Notes: generated from the sequence alone by a model not told the origin. 64,000 bases of DNA from Solwaraspora sp. WMMA2056 (GCF_030345095.1 NZ_CP128360.1:2294001-2358000); one strand, 5' to 3'. Positions 15,689-25,344 are shown, counted from the stretch's first letter. A program made the numbers and translations.

Positions 15689-16275
15689 CGTGCCACCTCG
15701 CTGATCGGCGGGGTGAAGGTGTCTGCGCGGCCACCTCCAGGTCGGTGATCCAGCCGACCTGCTCTCACGTTAGCAGCATGTGAGTGATGTAAGCATTAAG
15801 CGAGTAGCATCTGATGGTCATGAACTGGCAGACATGCACACTGCTGTGCAAACAAAGGGCTGGCCTTTGCTGGGGTACGGCGGTCGGTGGCGATCCGGCA
15901 ATGTCGGTTTTGGCCGGTGATGCGAAGCTGTGCCCTGCTATCTACCAGGCATGTATCCTACCTTCAGGGGAGAGGTGTTCCGCTGATCGATGGATAGCGA
16001 GGTACCTGCGTGCAACTTGACGACTACCAGCTTGAGGGGCAGCATTGCTACATGCATCGTGGTGATAGTACGCAGACGCCGAGGTCGCGCCAGACCTGAC
16101 CCATCCGCGGGAGCCGGCCCATCTGACCACCCAGGTCGAGATGGCGGTGAGCCGTGGCTTCATGCGTTCATGGACGTATGGTCGACAAGGCAATCAGTGT
16201 GGCGGTGAACCGTGACCGCGCGCCGGAAGGCGCACCCGGTCGGGCGTACCGCCGCCGACGGAGGTGAGAACTGTC
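15689..16275 (+). other. Intergenic region without a supportable gene
   Basis: This 587-base stretch is less GC-rich than its surroundings. The short frames in it have no convincing ribosome binding site or codon bias. It must contain the promoter of the ribbon-helix-helix gene at 16276 and of the membrane gene ending at 15260. Confidence 0.5.
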
Positions 16276-16608
16276 ATGAGCTCTAAGAGTCGCCCTGCGG
16301 CGGTCAGGGAACCCGCCACCAGCTCACCGCACACCGATCCTCCGCACGGTTCTCCGGCAGCGCCCGAGCCGCCACCGCCTGCCGCGCCAGGTGGGGCCGG
16401 CGGGCTCGTCCGGGTGACGGTCAACCTGACGCCACGCTCGGCGGACGCGCTCGACAAGATCAGCGTGACGACCGGCCTGTCGAAGACCGACGTGATCAAC
16501 CGGGCCCTGCAGATCTATCAGGTGGTCGAGGATCTGCTCGACCGTGGCGAGGGCAGCATCCTGGTACGCCACCCCAACGGCGAGCACGAGCGGGTGTACA
16601 TCATCTGA
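16276..16608 (+). CDS. Ribbon-helix-helix family protein
   Basis: This protein has 110 residues. The first 45 are disordered and Pro/Ala-rich (PEPPPPAAPGG). A ribbon-helix-helix fold follows: VRVTVNLTPRSADALDKI, then a turn (TGLSKTDVINRAL) and a last helix. RHH proteins dimerise and insert the beta ribbon into the major groove. The sequence resembles chromosomal RHH regulators more than plasmid antitoxins, and no toxin gene is adjacent. GGAGGTGAG at 16259-16267 supports ATG 16276 over the GTG at 16264. Confidence 0.8.
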   Translation: MSSKSRPAAVREPATSSPHTDPPHGSPAAPEPPPPAAPGGAGGLVRVTVNLTPRSADALDKISVTTGLSKTDVINRALQIYQVVEDLLDRGEGSILVRHPNGEHERVYII

Positions 16609-16616
16609 CCCGTTGG

Positions 16617-16811
16617 TCAGTCGTCCCGGTCGACCCGATGTCGGCGCAGCCGGACTTCGGCGTCGCTGCTGGGCCGTTCGACGTCGGCAAGGTTCAGCTG
16701 TACCCCGGGCCGACCTGTCGTCCGCCGTCGCGACGAATGATCGACGACAATGTCCGCCCGAGGAGTCGGCTCCTCGTCGGAGAGGTCGATCCGGCCGGTA
16801 CGTTCTGGCAT
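16617..16811 (-). CDS. Short charged hypothetical protein
   Basis: This 64-residue protein is very polar (many Arg, Asp, Glu) and probably disordered. A clear GGAAGG ribosome binding site seven bases upstream of ATG 16811 supports it as a real gene. It converges on the RHH gene with a gap of eight bases. No family is recognised. Confidence 0.55.
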   Translation of the reverse strand: MPERTGRIDLSDEEPTPRADIVVDHSSRRRTTGRPGVQLNLADVERPSSDAEVRLRRHRVDRDD

Positions 16812-17160
16812 GGGTCGTCCTTCCGTCGGCGAGCGTTGCTGCGGGGATTCGACGATCGTCGTCGCCACACTGTGCCAGAACTGGGCCGGCCGGTCGGTGC
16901 TCCTTCCGGTGCGACGTAACGGACTTTCAGCCGGTGCGGCCGGCTACCCGGGTGTCCTGTCCTGACAGTCGTCTGTGTAGACATCGTGGTTCGGCCCGTC
17001 GTTCCGGGTGTCAACGGCATCGGCTGATTGTCAACTCTGTCGATGTGACGACGGTGTCGGCGTACCGGTGCGAGGAGCATCTGGCGTACCGGCGGCGGTC
17101 GCCGATGCGCGAGAGGTGCGCGCGAACCGACCGCCGCGACGAAGACAGGGGTTGGTCGCC

Positions 17161-18450
17161 ATGCTGCGCACACATCGACGACGACTGCGGCGGCGCACGC
17201 TGGCCGCCATCCTGGCCGGCGTACTGCTGGCCGCCGGCCTGACGCCACTTGCCGCGACGGCCGCGCCGCAGGCGGCCGTATCGCAAGCGGTGTGGCAGGT
17301 GGATCGGCTCGGCTCACCGGTGCCGGACCCCACCTCGATCCTGCTCGTCGGGGCGGTCGCGGTGCGGGACGCTCCAGGTGCCAAACAGCGGCCGTACGTG
17401 TTCAACGTCGTCGACGGTGAACTGTGGCTGAACTGGTGGAACGGTGACCAGTGGATCTGGACCGGGTTCGGTGGCGTGCCGTCGGGCAGCCCGATCGCCA
17501 AAGCCGTCGGGGCCATCACGGTCCAGAACAGGTCGAACGGGGCGGACTACCCGTACGCCTTCGTCAGCACCGCCGACGGGCACCTGTGGGTCAACCGGTG
17601 GACCGGCGACAGATGGCTCTGGCAGGACCTGGGCTTCCCGTTCGACGGCGTCCGGGTCGGCACGCCAGTCGGCGTCCTCACGGTCCAGCAGACTCCGGAC
17701 GGGCCGCAGGTGCCGCAGACCTTCGTGGTCGGCTCGGACGGCAACCTGTGGCTGCACAACTGGATCAGCGGCACGGGCGACTGGCTCAACTACGGCACCC
17801 CGCGTACCGGCACGTTCGACAACCTCCGGGACAGCCGGGTGGTCGGCGTCGCCAACCTGCGTACCACCACCGCCGCCGGCCCGGACCGGGCCCAGACGTT
17901 CCTGCTCGACCGGCAGGGCAACCTGTGGCGCGGCGCGGACACCGGCTATTCCTGGGCCTGGACCAACCACGGTCTGGCGCCGTTCCCGAACGCCGGGGCG
18001 ACCAACGGCGTCGGCGCCGTGACGATGCTCGGCGCACCGGGCGAGGGAACGTTCCCGTCCGCCTTCGTCGGCAACCTCAGCATCATGTACGCGTTGAGCT
18101 GGACCGGCAGCGAGTACAAGTGGACGGCGCAGGGTGGTCCCGGCTCCGTGGTCTATCTGCGGCGCACCGGTGCGGTCGCCGTCGCGGACACTCGGCTGGT
18201 GCGGCAGCGGCCGTACGTGTTCACCGTCGATCTGGAGGGTGGCGTGATCGAGTGCAACTGGTTCACGCCGCAGCAGCAGTGGACCTGGTCGGCGCAGGAG
18301 GGTACGGACGCCCTCGGTATCGACCCGACCGCCGGGGTCGCCGTCGGCATCCAGGACGCCCCGCTGCTGCCGCAACGGCCGTACGTCTTCTACTGGTCCC
18401 GGCAGGGCCCCACCCAGCTGATGGTCAACTTCCGGGGCCTGGTGCCCTGA
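17161..18450 (+). CDS. Secreted six-repeat beta-propeller (lectin-like) protein
   Basis: This 429-residue exported protein has an Arg-rich signal (RTHRRRLRRRTL), a hydrophobic core and an ATAAPQA cleavage region near residue 40. The mature part has about six repeats of some 60 residues. Each carries an LW-x-NW-type strand and a Trp pair: LWLNWWNGDQWIWTGFG, LWVNRWTGDRWLWQDLG, LWLHNWISGTGDWLNYG, LWRGADTGYSWAWTNHG, MYALSWTGSEYKWTAQG, VIECNWFTPQQQWTWSA. This resembles PLL/fucose-lectin-like propellers. No catalytic residues are evident, so a glycan-binding role outside the cell is likely. The last 26 bases overlap the convergent HxlR gene. Confidence 0.75.
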   Translation: MLRTHRRRLRRRTLAAILAGVLLAAGLTPLAATAAPQAAVSQAVWQVDRLGSPVPDPTSILLVGAVAVRDAPGAKQRPYVFNVVDGELWLNWWNGDQWIWTGFGGVPSGSPIAKAVGAITVQNRSNGADYPYAFVSTADGHLWVNRWTGDRWLWQDLGFPFDGVRVGTPVGVLTVQQTPDGPQVPQTFVVGSDGNLWLHNWISGTGDWLNYGTPRTGTFDNLRDSRVVGVANLRTTTAAGPDRAQTFLLDRQGNLWRGADTGYSWAWTNHGLAPFPNAGATNGVGAVTMLGAPGEGTFPSAFVGNLSIMYALSWTGSEYKWTAQGGPGSVVYLRRTGAVAVADTRLVRQRPYVFTVDLEGGVIECNWFTPQQQWTWSAQEGTDALGIDPTAGVAVGIQDAPLLPQRPYVFYWSRQGPTQLMVNFRGLVP

Positions 18451-19054
18451 CCTGCCGGTCGGCGGCGGTGCCCGAGGTGGCCGCCGCCCAGTCAGCGAGG
18501 GCTTCGCCGACCCGGTGGAAGCCTTCGCCGGCGGCGCTGAAGGCGTAGCTGCCGTCGGCGAGCCGCTGGATCAGCCCGCGCTGCTCCAGGTCGGCCAGGC
18601 GCTGGGTCAGGGTGACCTGGTTGACGCCGGTGTCGCGGGCCAGGTCGGTGAAGCGCCGTGGGCCGACGAGCAGCGCGCAGTGCAGCTCCAGCATCCAGCG
18701 TTCCTGCATCAGGGCAAGGAGACCGTCGAGCTGGCGGTCGCGGACGTCCGGGTCGCTGGTGTCGCCGGCCCAGGCCGCCAGCTCGGCGAGGACCGGGCGC
18801 AACCCGATGCCGGTCGCGGTCAGGGCGTAACGGGTGCCCGGTGGGGTGGTGTCGATCACCGTACGGCTGACGATGCCGGCCGCCTCCAGCTCGCCGAGCC
18901 GGCGGGCCAGGGTGCTCGGCCCGACGGCCGGGACGGCCCGGCGCAGGTCGTTGAAGCCGGCGGGTCCGTCGAGCAGTGCGTGCACGATGTGCAGCGTCCA
19001 GCGGCCCCGCAGTCGACCCACGGCGGCCAGCAGTACGCCCGCATCGGCCTGCAC
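18425..19054 (-). CDS. HxlR-type regulator with two winged-helix domains
   Basis: This 209-residue protein has two HxlR-like winged helices in tandem. The first is around RWTLHIVHALLDGPAGFNDL, with STLARRLGELEAAGIV. The second is around RWMLELHCALLVGPRRFTDL, with VTLTQRLADLEQRGLI. Usual HxlR proteins have one such domain and dimerise; this fusion could bind as a monomer. The GTG start has no ribosome binding site. It is divergent from the SDR gene and probably controls it. Confidence 0.85.
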   Translation of the reverse strand: MQADAGVLLAAVGRLRGRWTLHIVHALLDGPAGFNDLRRAVPAVGPSTLARRLGELEAAGIVSRTVIDTTPPGTRYALTATGIGLRPVLAELAAWAGDTSDPDVRDRQLDGLLALMQERWMLELHCALLVGPRRFTDLARDTGVNQVTLTQRLADLEQRGLIQRLADGSYAFSAAGEGFHRVGEALADWAAATSGTAADRQVRAPGPGS

Positions 19055-19116
19055 GTCGCCACTGTATCCAGTGGCACACTTGTTAAAGCGCGGTAGCTAG
19101 TACTATTTTTTTAGTC
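19055..19116. promoter_or_regulatory. Divergent promoter region of HxlR and SDR genes
   Basis: The 62-base gap holds CACTG-TATC-CAGTG (19060-19073), a likely dimer operator. TAGTACTAT lies close to the SDR start and resembles a -10 box. Neither flanking gene has a ribosome binding site, so both may be leaderless. Confidence 0.5.
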
Positions 19117-20037
19117 ATGACCGAATCAATCAAGCAGGCCCTGGTCACCGGCGGCACCGGCGGGATCGGCCTGGCCACCGCCCACGCACTGGCCGGACAC
19201 GGCTACGCCGTCACGATCGTCGGCCGCGACCCGCGCCGCGGCGACGCCGCCCGCGACCAGGTCAGCGCCGCCGGCCCCGCCGCTGCCCGATTCATCCGGG
19301 CCGACCTGTCGTCGCTGGCAGCCGTGCGCGCCCTGGCCGACGAGATCCGCGCCGCCGGCCCGCTCGACCTGCTGGTCAACAACGTCGGCGGGGTCTACCG
19401 CCAGCGCTGGTACACCGCCGACGGCATCGAGGCGACCTTCGCCATGAGTCACCTGACCGGCTACCTGCTCACCGAGCTGCTGGTCGACGACATGATCGCC
19501 GCCGGCCAGGGGCGGATCGTCAACCTGACCTCGGGTGCGATCCGGTTCGCCGACCGCACCCCGCTGGACCGGGTCGAGGTCGCCGGGCGCTACTACGGCT
19601 TCGCCGCGTACGGGCGGGCGAAGCTCGCCAACCTCGCGTACACGATGGGTCTGGCCGACCGACTCGCCGGCACCGGCGTCACGGTGCTCGCCGCCGACCC
19701 GGGGGCCAGCGCCACCGACATGGGCCGGTCGATGCGCGCGGACCTGTTCCCGATGCCGGCCCGGCTGGCCTTCCCGCTGATCTACCTCAACCTGTTCCGG
19801 ACCAGGCCCGGCGACGCTGCCCGCAGCTCGATCGCCGCCGCCATCGGCGGCCTGCCGGCCGGCGGCTTCCCATCCGGTACGGTGCTCGGCCCGAAGGGCA
19901 CACCGGTGCGGCCGGACGCCCGCGCCACCGATCCGACGGTGATCCGGGCCGTCACCGCGCTCAGCCAGGCGACCTGCGGATACGCCCGCACCGACAGCCG
20001 GTCAGTGGCTGCGGGAAAGGATGCGTTGCCCGAGTAG
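19117..20037 (+). CDS. Short-chain dehydrogenase/reductase
   Basis: This 306-residue Rossmann-fold oxidoreductase has the cofactor motif TGGTGGIG near residue 12, NNVGG in place of NNAG, a catalytic Ser in LTSG, and the YGRAK active-site pair. Overall it resembles retinol-dehydrogenase-like SDRs; the substrate is unknown. The start is the ATG 45 bases after the HxlR operator. Its last 36 bases overlap the convergent lipoprotein gene. Confidence 0.88.
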   Translation: MTESIKQALVTGGTGGIGLATAHALAGHGYAVTIVGRDPRRGDAARDQVSAAGPAAARFIRADLSSLAAVRALADEIRAAGPLDLLVNNVGGVYRQRWYTADGIEATFAMSHLTGYLLTELLVDDMIAAGQGRIVNLTSGAIRFADRTPLDRVEVAGRYYGFAAYGRAKLANLAYTMGLADRLAGTGVTVLAADPGASATDMGRSMRADLFPMPARLAFPLIYLNLFRTRPGDAARSSIAAAIGGLPAGGFPSGTVLGPKGTPVRPDARATDPTVIRAVTALSQATCGYARTDSRSVAAGKDALPE

Positions 20038-20634
20038 CGTCACATGGATCAGGTCCGCGGTCTCGTCCGTGCCATCGCCGGTCTTCACGGCGAGCAGCAG
20101 GCCGGTGTCGGCGGCGGTGAACGCGGCCGTGACGCCGCCGCGTTTCGCCACGCCGATGCCGACCGTTCCCGGGAAGGTCACCGAGCCGGCGCCCAGGCCG
20201 GTCACGCCGTCGCGGGCAGTGAGCTGGTCGATGTAGTCGGCCTGCAGGTTCTCCGGTGGCACCACACTCAACCGGACGAGTTGCCCGGCCGGGTCCTGCC
20301 ACACGCATTCGGCGAAGCCCGCCCCGTAATCGGTACCGGTCGGCTCGGGTACGCCGTCGCCGAAGACGGTCGCCAGCTCCGGCCGGGTCGGCAGGGTGCA
20401 CGGGTCGCCGAAGTCCGGCCCGTCGTCCGCGTCACCGCCGACCGGCGCCGAGTTCGCAGTGGAGCCGACCGGTGCCGAGTTCGCAGTGGAGCTGGCCGGC
20501 GGTGACGGCCGCTCCCCACCGGCTGGCCCGCTCGCAACACCGGCCGCCGGGTCCGCCGCGTCGGTGCCGCACGCCGTGAGGGACGCCAGCAGGGCAGCGA
20601 GCAGACCTGCGGCGAACCCGCGTGCCGGAATCAT
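20002..20634 (-). CDS. DUF3558-like lipoprotein
   Basis: This 210-residue lipoprotein has a signal peptide with lipobox LTAC near residue 22. A Ser/Pro linker contains a perfect doubled TANSAPVG. The folded part (CTLPTRPELATVFG, AECVWQDPAGQLVRLSV) has the two-Cys pattern of DUF3558-type mycobacterial and actinomycete lipoproteins. It overlaps the upstream LPxTG gene by four bases (ATGA), so the two surface proteins are co-expressed. Function is unknown. Confidence 0.75.
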   Translation of the reverse strand: MIPARGFAAGLLAALLASLTACGTDAADPAAGVASGPAGGERPSPPASSTANSAPVGSTANSAPVGGDADDGPDFGDPCTLPTRPELATVFGDGVPEPTGTDYGAGFAECVWQDPAGQLVRLSVVPPENLQADYIDQLTARDGVTGLGAGSVTFPGTVGIGVAKRGGVTAAFTAADTGLLLAVKTGDGTDETADLIHVTLLGQRILSRSH

Positions 20635-21482
20635 CGGTCACCTGCCACGAACCGGATGCGCCGCCGGTGCAGCCCGGCGACCAGGGCCAGGCCGGCGGCG
20701 ACCAGGGCGACACCGCTGACCGCGTACGCGATGCCGGCCGTCCCGGTCACCGGTAGTTCGCCGCCCGCGCCCCCGCCGCCCGGCGTCGCCGCAACGGTCG
20801 GCGAGGCCGGCGCGGGTGACGTGGTCACCATGGTCGTCGGAGTCGGGCTCGGTGCGTCGCAGGCCGAAGGACGGGTGTACGTTCCGGCCATCCAGGTCGG
20901 AGCGTCGAGGGCGAACGGCCCGGTGATCAGTTCGTACCTGGCGCCGTCCGGCAGCGCGAAGGCCAGCTCGGTGGTGCCGGGCGGGACCGGTGCCAGTGTT
21001 TCCCCGACCGGGAACGTCTCGGCCGTGACCAGCAGCAGGTCGTCGACGGACCCGGTGCCCAGGTTGGTCACCGTCAACTCCGGCCCGGCGCACCCGTCGT
21101 CGGCGCTGACCTGCAGGACCGGACTGTCGGCGCAGCCGTCCGGAGCCCGGAACGGTACCGGCGGGGTGTCCCGTTCGCCCGCGCGACGGATCACGAAGAT
21201 GTCGCCGTCTGCCGCACCGTAGCGCCGGAATCCGCTGCCGAGCATGGTGAACTGCTCCACCACCACGTCGTTGCGCAGCACCACGGTGTCGACCGGCTCC
21301 ACGTCGTCGTCCAGCGGGTCGGATGTCCACCGTACGTCCAGCGCACCGCACACCATCTCCACCGCCAGCTCCGGCGGGACGGCCTGCGCCGGGGAACCGG
21401 CACCGAGCACGAGACCGGCGGTGGCGACCGCGACTGCGCCGCCGACGGCGGGCAGCCGTCGGATCAGCTGACGTGAACACAT
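20631..21482 (-). CDS. LPxTG cell-wall-anchored surface protein
   Basis: This 283-residue exported protein has a signal peptide (RQLIRRLPAVGGAVAVATAG) and beta-rich body with Cys residues. A Pro/Thr/Ser linker leads to the sorting signal ELPVTG, a membrane helix and a basic tail (HRRRIRF). A sortase should cleave between Thr and Gly and attach it to peptidoglycan. No sortase gene is in the window. ATG 21482 was taken because it begins directly before the signal. It is the first gene of a two-gene operon with the lipoprotein. Confidence 0.8.
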   Translation of the reverse strand: MCSRQLIRRLPAVGGAVAVATAGLVLGAGSPAQAVPPELAVEMVCGALDVRWTSDPLDDDVEPVDTVVLRNDVVVEQFTMLGSGFRRYGAADGDIFVIRRAGERDTPPVPFRAPDGCADSPVLQVSADDGCAGPELTVTNLGTGSVDDLLLVTAETFPVGETLAPVPPGTTELAFALPDGARYELITGPFALDAPTWMAGTYTRPSACDAPSPTPTTMVTTSPAPASPTVAATPGGGGAGGELPVTGTAGIAYAVSGVALVAAGLALVAGLHRRRIRFVAGDR

Positions 21483-21674
21483 TGCGGTACTACCTCTTCC
21501 AGATAAGAGACTGTCAGGCAAACGACCGGGACAGCGGCCCACGCCGGCGGCCGGTCGACGAAGTTGATCGAGCGGAGGACACAGTCCAGCACGGCGGATA
21601 CCGGCCCGGCGTGAGCGATGGTCTACTCAATTTGCCGGAGCGGGACACTCAGCACGGCCGTCCGGGGTGTCGGC

Positions 21675-24308
21675 TCACCGGGGGGTGAGCACCGCATGCA
21701 GCTCGGCCCGACCGGCGATGCCCAACTTGCCGTACGCACGGTGCAGGTGGTTCTCGACGGTCCGGGTCGACAGGTGCAGTCGAGCGGCGATCTCCCTGGC
21801 GGACTCGCCACCGGCGGCTGCGAGCACCACTTCCCGCTCCCGGCTGGTCAGCCCGGCGGTCGGCCCGCCCTGGCGCAGGGCCGGGCTGGTCGGCCGTTCA
21901 CATCGGGCCAGCTCCCGGTCGGCGAACAGGCGGGCGACGGCCGTCACCCGGCCGTCCCCGCCACCCGCCGCGCCGGCGGCCGCCGCGAGCGTCGCCGCCT
22001 CGGCCGCATGCAGCGGCATGTCGTACCCGGCGAACGTTCTTGCGACCCGCAGCAGGACCTCGGCGTCGCGGGTCGCGGCTGCGGTGGCGTAGTCGACCAC
22101 GGTCCGCCCGAGCACCCACCCGTGCGGTGGCTGATGGTCAGCGAGGAGCCGGACAGCGACAGCGGCACCGCCGAGCCTGATCAGGTCGAGAGCGCCGAGG
22201 GTGCCGGCTCCGACAGCTCCGGTCGTCCCGTGCCGCACCACTTCCTGTTCCAACAGCCGCAACGCCCGGTCGGTGTCGCCGGTCAGCGTGGTCAGCCAGG
22301 CCCGGCCCCGGGCGAGTTCGATGTCGAACAGACGCACCCCGTGCGGCCCGCCCGGATGTCGGTCCAGGTCCGCGGCCGCCTGTCCGGCGGCCGCCCGGTC
22401 GCCGAGCTGGGCGGCGGCCTGCAGCCGCAGCCCGGCCGCCCACCGGCGTACCCCGCGCAGCTGGACATCGTCGGCGACCAGGTACGCCTCGTTCGCCCAG
22501 CGGAGCGCGGTCGTCGGCCGCCCGCGCAGTAACGCGATCTTGGCGAGGAAGAACGCCGCCAGGGCCTGACCGACCCGGTCCGGCGGTTGCAGGCTGGTCT
22601 GGTACGTCGACTCGGCGGCGGCCTGTGCGCCCGCCACGTCGGGCAGGTCGACCAACAGCGACGCGATGGCGGCCGGGAAGCCGTCCGACTGCACCTGGCC
22701 GGGCCCGATGTGTCGGCGCGCCACCGGGACCACGTCCGCCAGCAGTTGTTCGGCTTCGGTGAACCGCCCGGCGAGCAGCAGTCCGCAGCTGGCCGCGCCA
22801 GCTGCGGCCAACCGCAGCTCGACCGGCCCGTCGGTGTGGAACAACGTCAGTGCCGGTGCCACGACGGAGCAGTCAAGCTGGTACGCACGCAGATAGAGCC
22901 GGACCGCGTCGATCTGCTCGCGGCAGCCCGGATCCGCCGCCGCGACCGCGTCGAGGGCGGCGTGCGCGGCTGCCACGTCGTCGGCGCCGTGGACCAGGAT
23001 CACCGCCAGTTGTATGGCGATCTGGGTCCGTTCGGCGTCGCCGTGCCCCGCACCGCTGGTCGCCGAACTGCTCAGCGCGGCGCAGCGGCGTACCGCCTCG
23101 TCGAGCCGGCCCAGTTGGAACAGTGCGCGTACCGCCGCGAGTCCGGCGGCCACCTCCCCGCCGGCCTGGTACGCCCGCTGGGCGAGCCGCGCCGCCAGCT
23201 CGTACTCCCGCAGGTAGGCCGCTTCCCGGGCGGCGGCCAACATCAGGCCGACGTCGACGGTGCCGCCGCCGTCGAGACGCCACAACGCGACCCGCATGAC
23301 GTCCACGCCGCGCAGTTCCCCGGCAGCTTCGATCGCGTCGGCGAGTTGGCGGCTGTGCCGCAGCCGGGCAAGCTCCGGCGTGCCGGCCCGCAGCAGCTCG
23401 GCGTACAACGGGTGGCTGAGCTGGACAACCTGTTGCCCGTCCGTGGTGATGACGGCGACCAGGCCGCGCCGCTCCAGCGTTTCCAGCGTCACCGACCCGG
23501 CTACGGCTACAGCAGCCGGCAGCGGCAGATGCTGGCTGAGGGCGAGTAGTTCCAACGCGTCGCGTTCGGCCGGGTCGGCGCCCGTCAGTCGGCTGCCCAG
23601 CAGCTCGGTGAGGCGTGGCGTCGCATCCAGCGGCCCGGCCAGCCGCCAGAGGCCGGCCGGACGGTCGAGCAGTCCGGCCTCCCGGGCCGAGGCGATCAAC
23701 TCACGCAGCAGCAGCGGGTTGCCGGCGGCCGCGTCCCTGAGCCGGCGCAGCGTCCGACCCTTCACCGGACCGCCCAGCACGGCCACCACCAGCGCCTCGG
23801 TCTGCGGCGGGCTCAGCGGCGCAAGATCGATTCGGTGTACGCCGGCGTCCTTCCACAGTGCTGTCACCGCCTCCGGTACGGGCTTGTCGGCGCGTACCGT
23901 GACCAGTACCGGCACGGTCCCGTCTGCCACCAGCTGGTGTACGACGGCGGCGGAGGCCTCGTCGAGCAGGTGCGCGTCGTCGATGACCAGGACACTTCGA
24001 GCCCTGGCTGCTGCTGCCCTGAGCCCGGCCAGCGCGTGCCGCACCGGGGTGGGCGGCGGCAGCGGTGTGGCCGATGCCGGCGGTGGGATCAGGCCGGCGA
24101 GTGCGGCCAGCGGCAGGCCGGTGCCCGAACCCGAGGCGTGGGCCCGCAACAGCCGCCAGCCGGCGACGGCCAGACCCGCTGTGACCTCCTGCGAGAGCCG
24201 GGACTTGCCGACACCGGCCGACCCGGCGATCAGTGCACCGTGCCTGCCGGCGGGCGGGCCGGTCAATGCGGCCCGGACGGCCCGCAACTCGGCCTGCCGG
24301 CCCACCAT
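21675..24308 (-). CDS. Large LuxR-family (LAL) ATPase regulator
   Basis: This 877-residue regulator has an N-terminal AAA-type ATPase with Walker A GSAGVGKS and Walker B VLVIDDAHLL. A long helical TPR-like middle follows. A C-terminal LuxR helix-turn-helix (LTSREREVVLAAAGGESAREIA, then STRTVENHLHRAYGKLGI) binds DNA. LALs respond to small ligands via the middle region and ATP. Start choice: AAGGAGGTG at 24321-24329 lies before ATG 24308, where the conserved VGRQAEL begins; ATG 24338 is also possible. It is a single gene facing no obvious target. Confidence 0.88.
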   Translation of the reverse strand: MVGRQAELRAVRAALTGPPAGRHGALIAGSAGVGKSRLSQEVTAGLAVAGWRLLRAHASGSGTGLPLAALAGLIPPPASATPLPPPTPVRHALAGLRAAAARARSVLVIDDAHLLDEASAAVVHQLVADGTVPVLVTVRADKPVPEAVTALWKDAGVHRIDLAPLSPPQTEALVVAVLGGPVKGRTLRRLRDAAAGNPLLLRELIASAREAGLLDRPAGLWRLAGPLDATPRLTELLGSRLTGADPAERDALELLALSQHLPLPAAVAVAGSVTLETLERRGLVAVITTDGQQVVQLSHPLYAELLRAGTPELARLRHSRQLADAIEAAGELRGVDVMRVALWRLDGGGTVDVGLMLAAAREAAYLREYELAARLAQRAYQAGGEVAAGLAAVRALFQLGRLDEAVRRCAALSSSATSGAGHGDAERTQIAIQLAVILVHGADDVAAAHAALDAVAAADPGCREQIDAVRLYLRAYQLDCSVVAPALTLFHTDGPVELRLAAAGAASCGLLLAGRFTEAEQLLADVVPVARRHIGPGQVQSDGFPAAIASLLVDLPDVAGAQAAAESTYQTSLQPPDRVGQALAAFFLAKIALLRGRPTTALRWANEAYLVADDVQLRGVRRWAAGLRLQAAAQLGDRAAAGQAAADLDRHPGGPHGVRLFDIELARGRAWLTTLTGDTDRALRLLEQEVVRHGTTGAVGAGTLGALDLIRLGGAAVAVRLLADHQPPHGWVLGRTVVDYATAAATRDAEVLLRVARTFAGYDMPLHAAEAATLAAAAGAAGGGDGRVTAVARLFADRELARCERPTSPALRQGGPTAGLTSREREVVLAAAGGESAREIAARLHLSTRTVENHLHRAYGKLGIAGRAELHAVLTPR

Positions 24309-24430
24309 GGGCGGTTGATCCACCTCCTTGTGACTCATGTCAACAGGCTCGCAGGTGGCGGCCACCGCCGACTACCTGACCGGCCCCGGCAGGTGCGGAA
24401 CCCGCTGGCCCGGCCGACAGCGTCCGGAGT

Positions 24431-25342
24431 CTAGGCGGGGGCCGGGAAGCTGACGCCGGTCAGCTGCTCGCTCTCGGTCCACAGGCGGCGCGCGGTGGCG
24501 TCGTCGCGGGCGGCCGCGCTGCACCCGACGGCGACCGGCGGTCCGCTGAGCCCCAGCGGCCTGCCCGGCCCCCAGTAGCTGCCGCCGGCGGCGGTCGGGT
24601 CGGTCGCGGCCCGCAGCGTCGGCAGCGCACCGTCGTGCGGGGTCATCGCCACCAGCTGGCCGATCCGGGCGGCGACGCTGACCGTGTGCCGGGTCAGCTC
24701 GGTCGCGGTCCAGCCCGGGTGGGCGGCGGTGGCCCGCACCGGTGACCCGGCTCCGGTCAACCGGTGCTGCAGCTCCCGGGTGAACAGCAGGTTGGCGAGT
24801 TTGCTCTGCCCGTACGCCGCCCACCGCCGGTAACGCCGACGCTGCCAGTTGAGGTCGTCGAAGTCGATCCGGCCGGCCCGGTGGGCACCGCTGGACACGG
24901 ACACCACCCGGGCACCCGGGCCGGCGGCCAGCAGCAGCGGCAGCAGCCGGCCGGTGAGCGCGAAGTGCCCCAGGTGGTTGATCCCGATCTGCAGTTCGAA
25001 GCCCTGCCGGGTGCGCCCCAGCGGCGGAGCCATCACCCCGGCGTTGTTGATCAGCAGGTCGAGCCGGTCGTGCCCGGCCCGGTACGCCTCGGCGAACGCG
25101 GCCACCGAGTCGAGGTCGGCCAGGTCCAGCGGGGCGCAGGTCACCGTACCCGGCACCCCGGTGGCCCGGATCCGTTCGGCCGCGCCGGCGGCCCGGTCGG
25201 CGTCCCGGCAGGCCAGCGTGACCTGCGCGCCTTTCGCGGCGAGCATCCGGGCGGTCTCGAAGCCGATGCCGGTGTTCGCCCCGGTGACGACGGCGGTCCG
25301 GCCGCTGTGGTCGGGGATGTCATCGAATGTCCACTGTGCCAT
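24431..25342 (-). CDS. Short-chain dehydrogenase/reductase (SDR-1 of operon)
   Basis: This 303-residue retinol-dehydrogenase-like SDR has TGANTGIG cofactor binding, LLINNAGVM, a catalytic Ser in VSSGAH and YGQSKLANL. It is strongly similar over its full length to the SDR at 25929-26906, and the two flank a TetR gene. It starts two bases after the TetR stop, so the three genes form one operon. The substrate is unknown, likely an alcohol, ketone or polyketide-type compound. Confidence 0.9.
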   Translation of the reverse strand: MAQWTFDDIPDHSGRTAVVTGANTGIGFETARMLAAKGAQVTLACRDADRAAGAAERIRATGVPGTVTCAPLDLADLDSVAAFAEAYRAGHDRLDLLINNAGVMAPPLGRTRQGFELQIGINHLGHFALTGRLLPLLLAAGPGARVVSVSSGAHRAGRIDFDDLNWQRRRYRRWAAYGQSKLANLLFTRELQHRLTGAGSPVRATAAHPGWTATELTRHTVSVAARIGQLVAMTPHDGALPTLRAATDPTAAGGSYWGPGRPLGLSGPPVAVGCSAAARDDATARRLWTESEQLTGVSFPAPA

Positions 25343-25344
25343 GG

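Noticed and set aside
15814-16193. Short frames in the 15.7-16.2 kb gap
   Set aside because: No ribosome binding site, family or codon bias.
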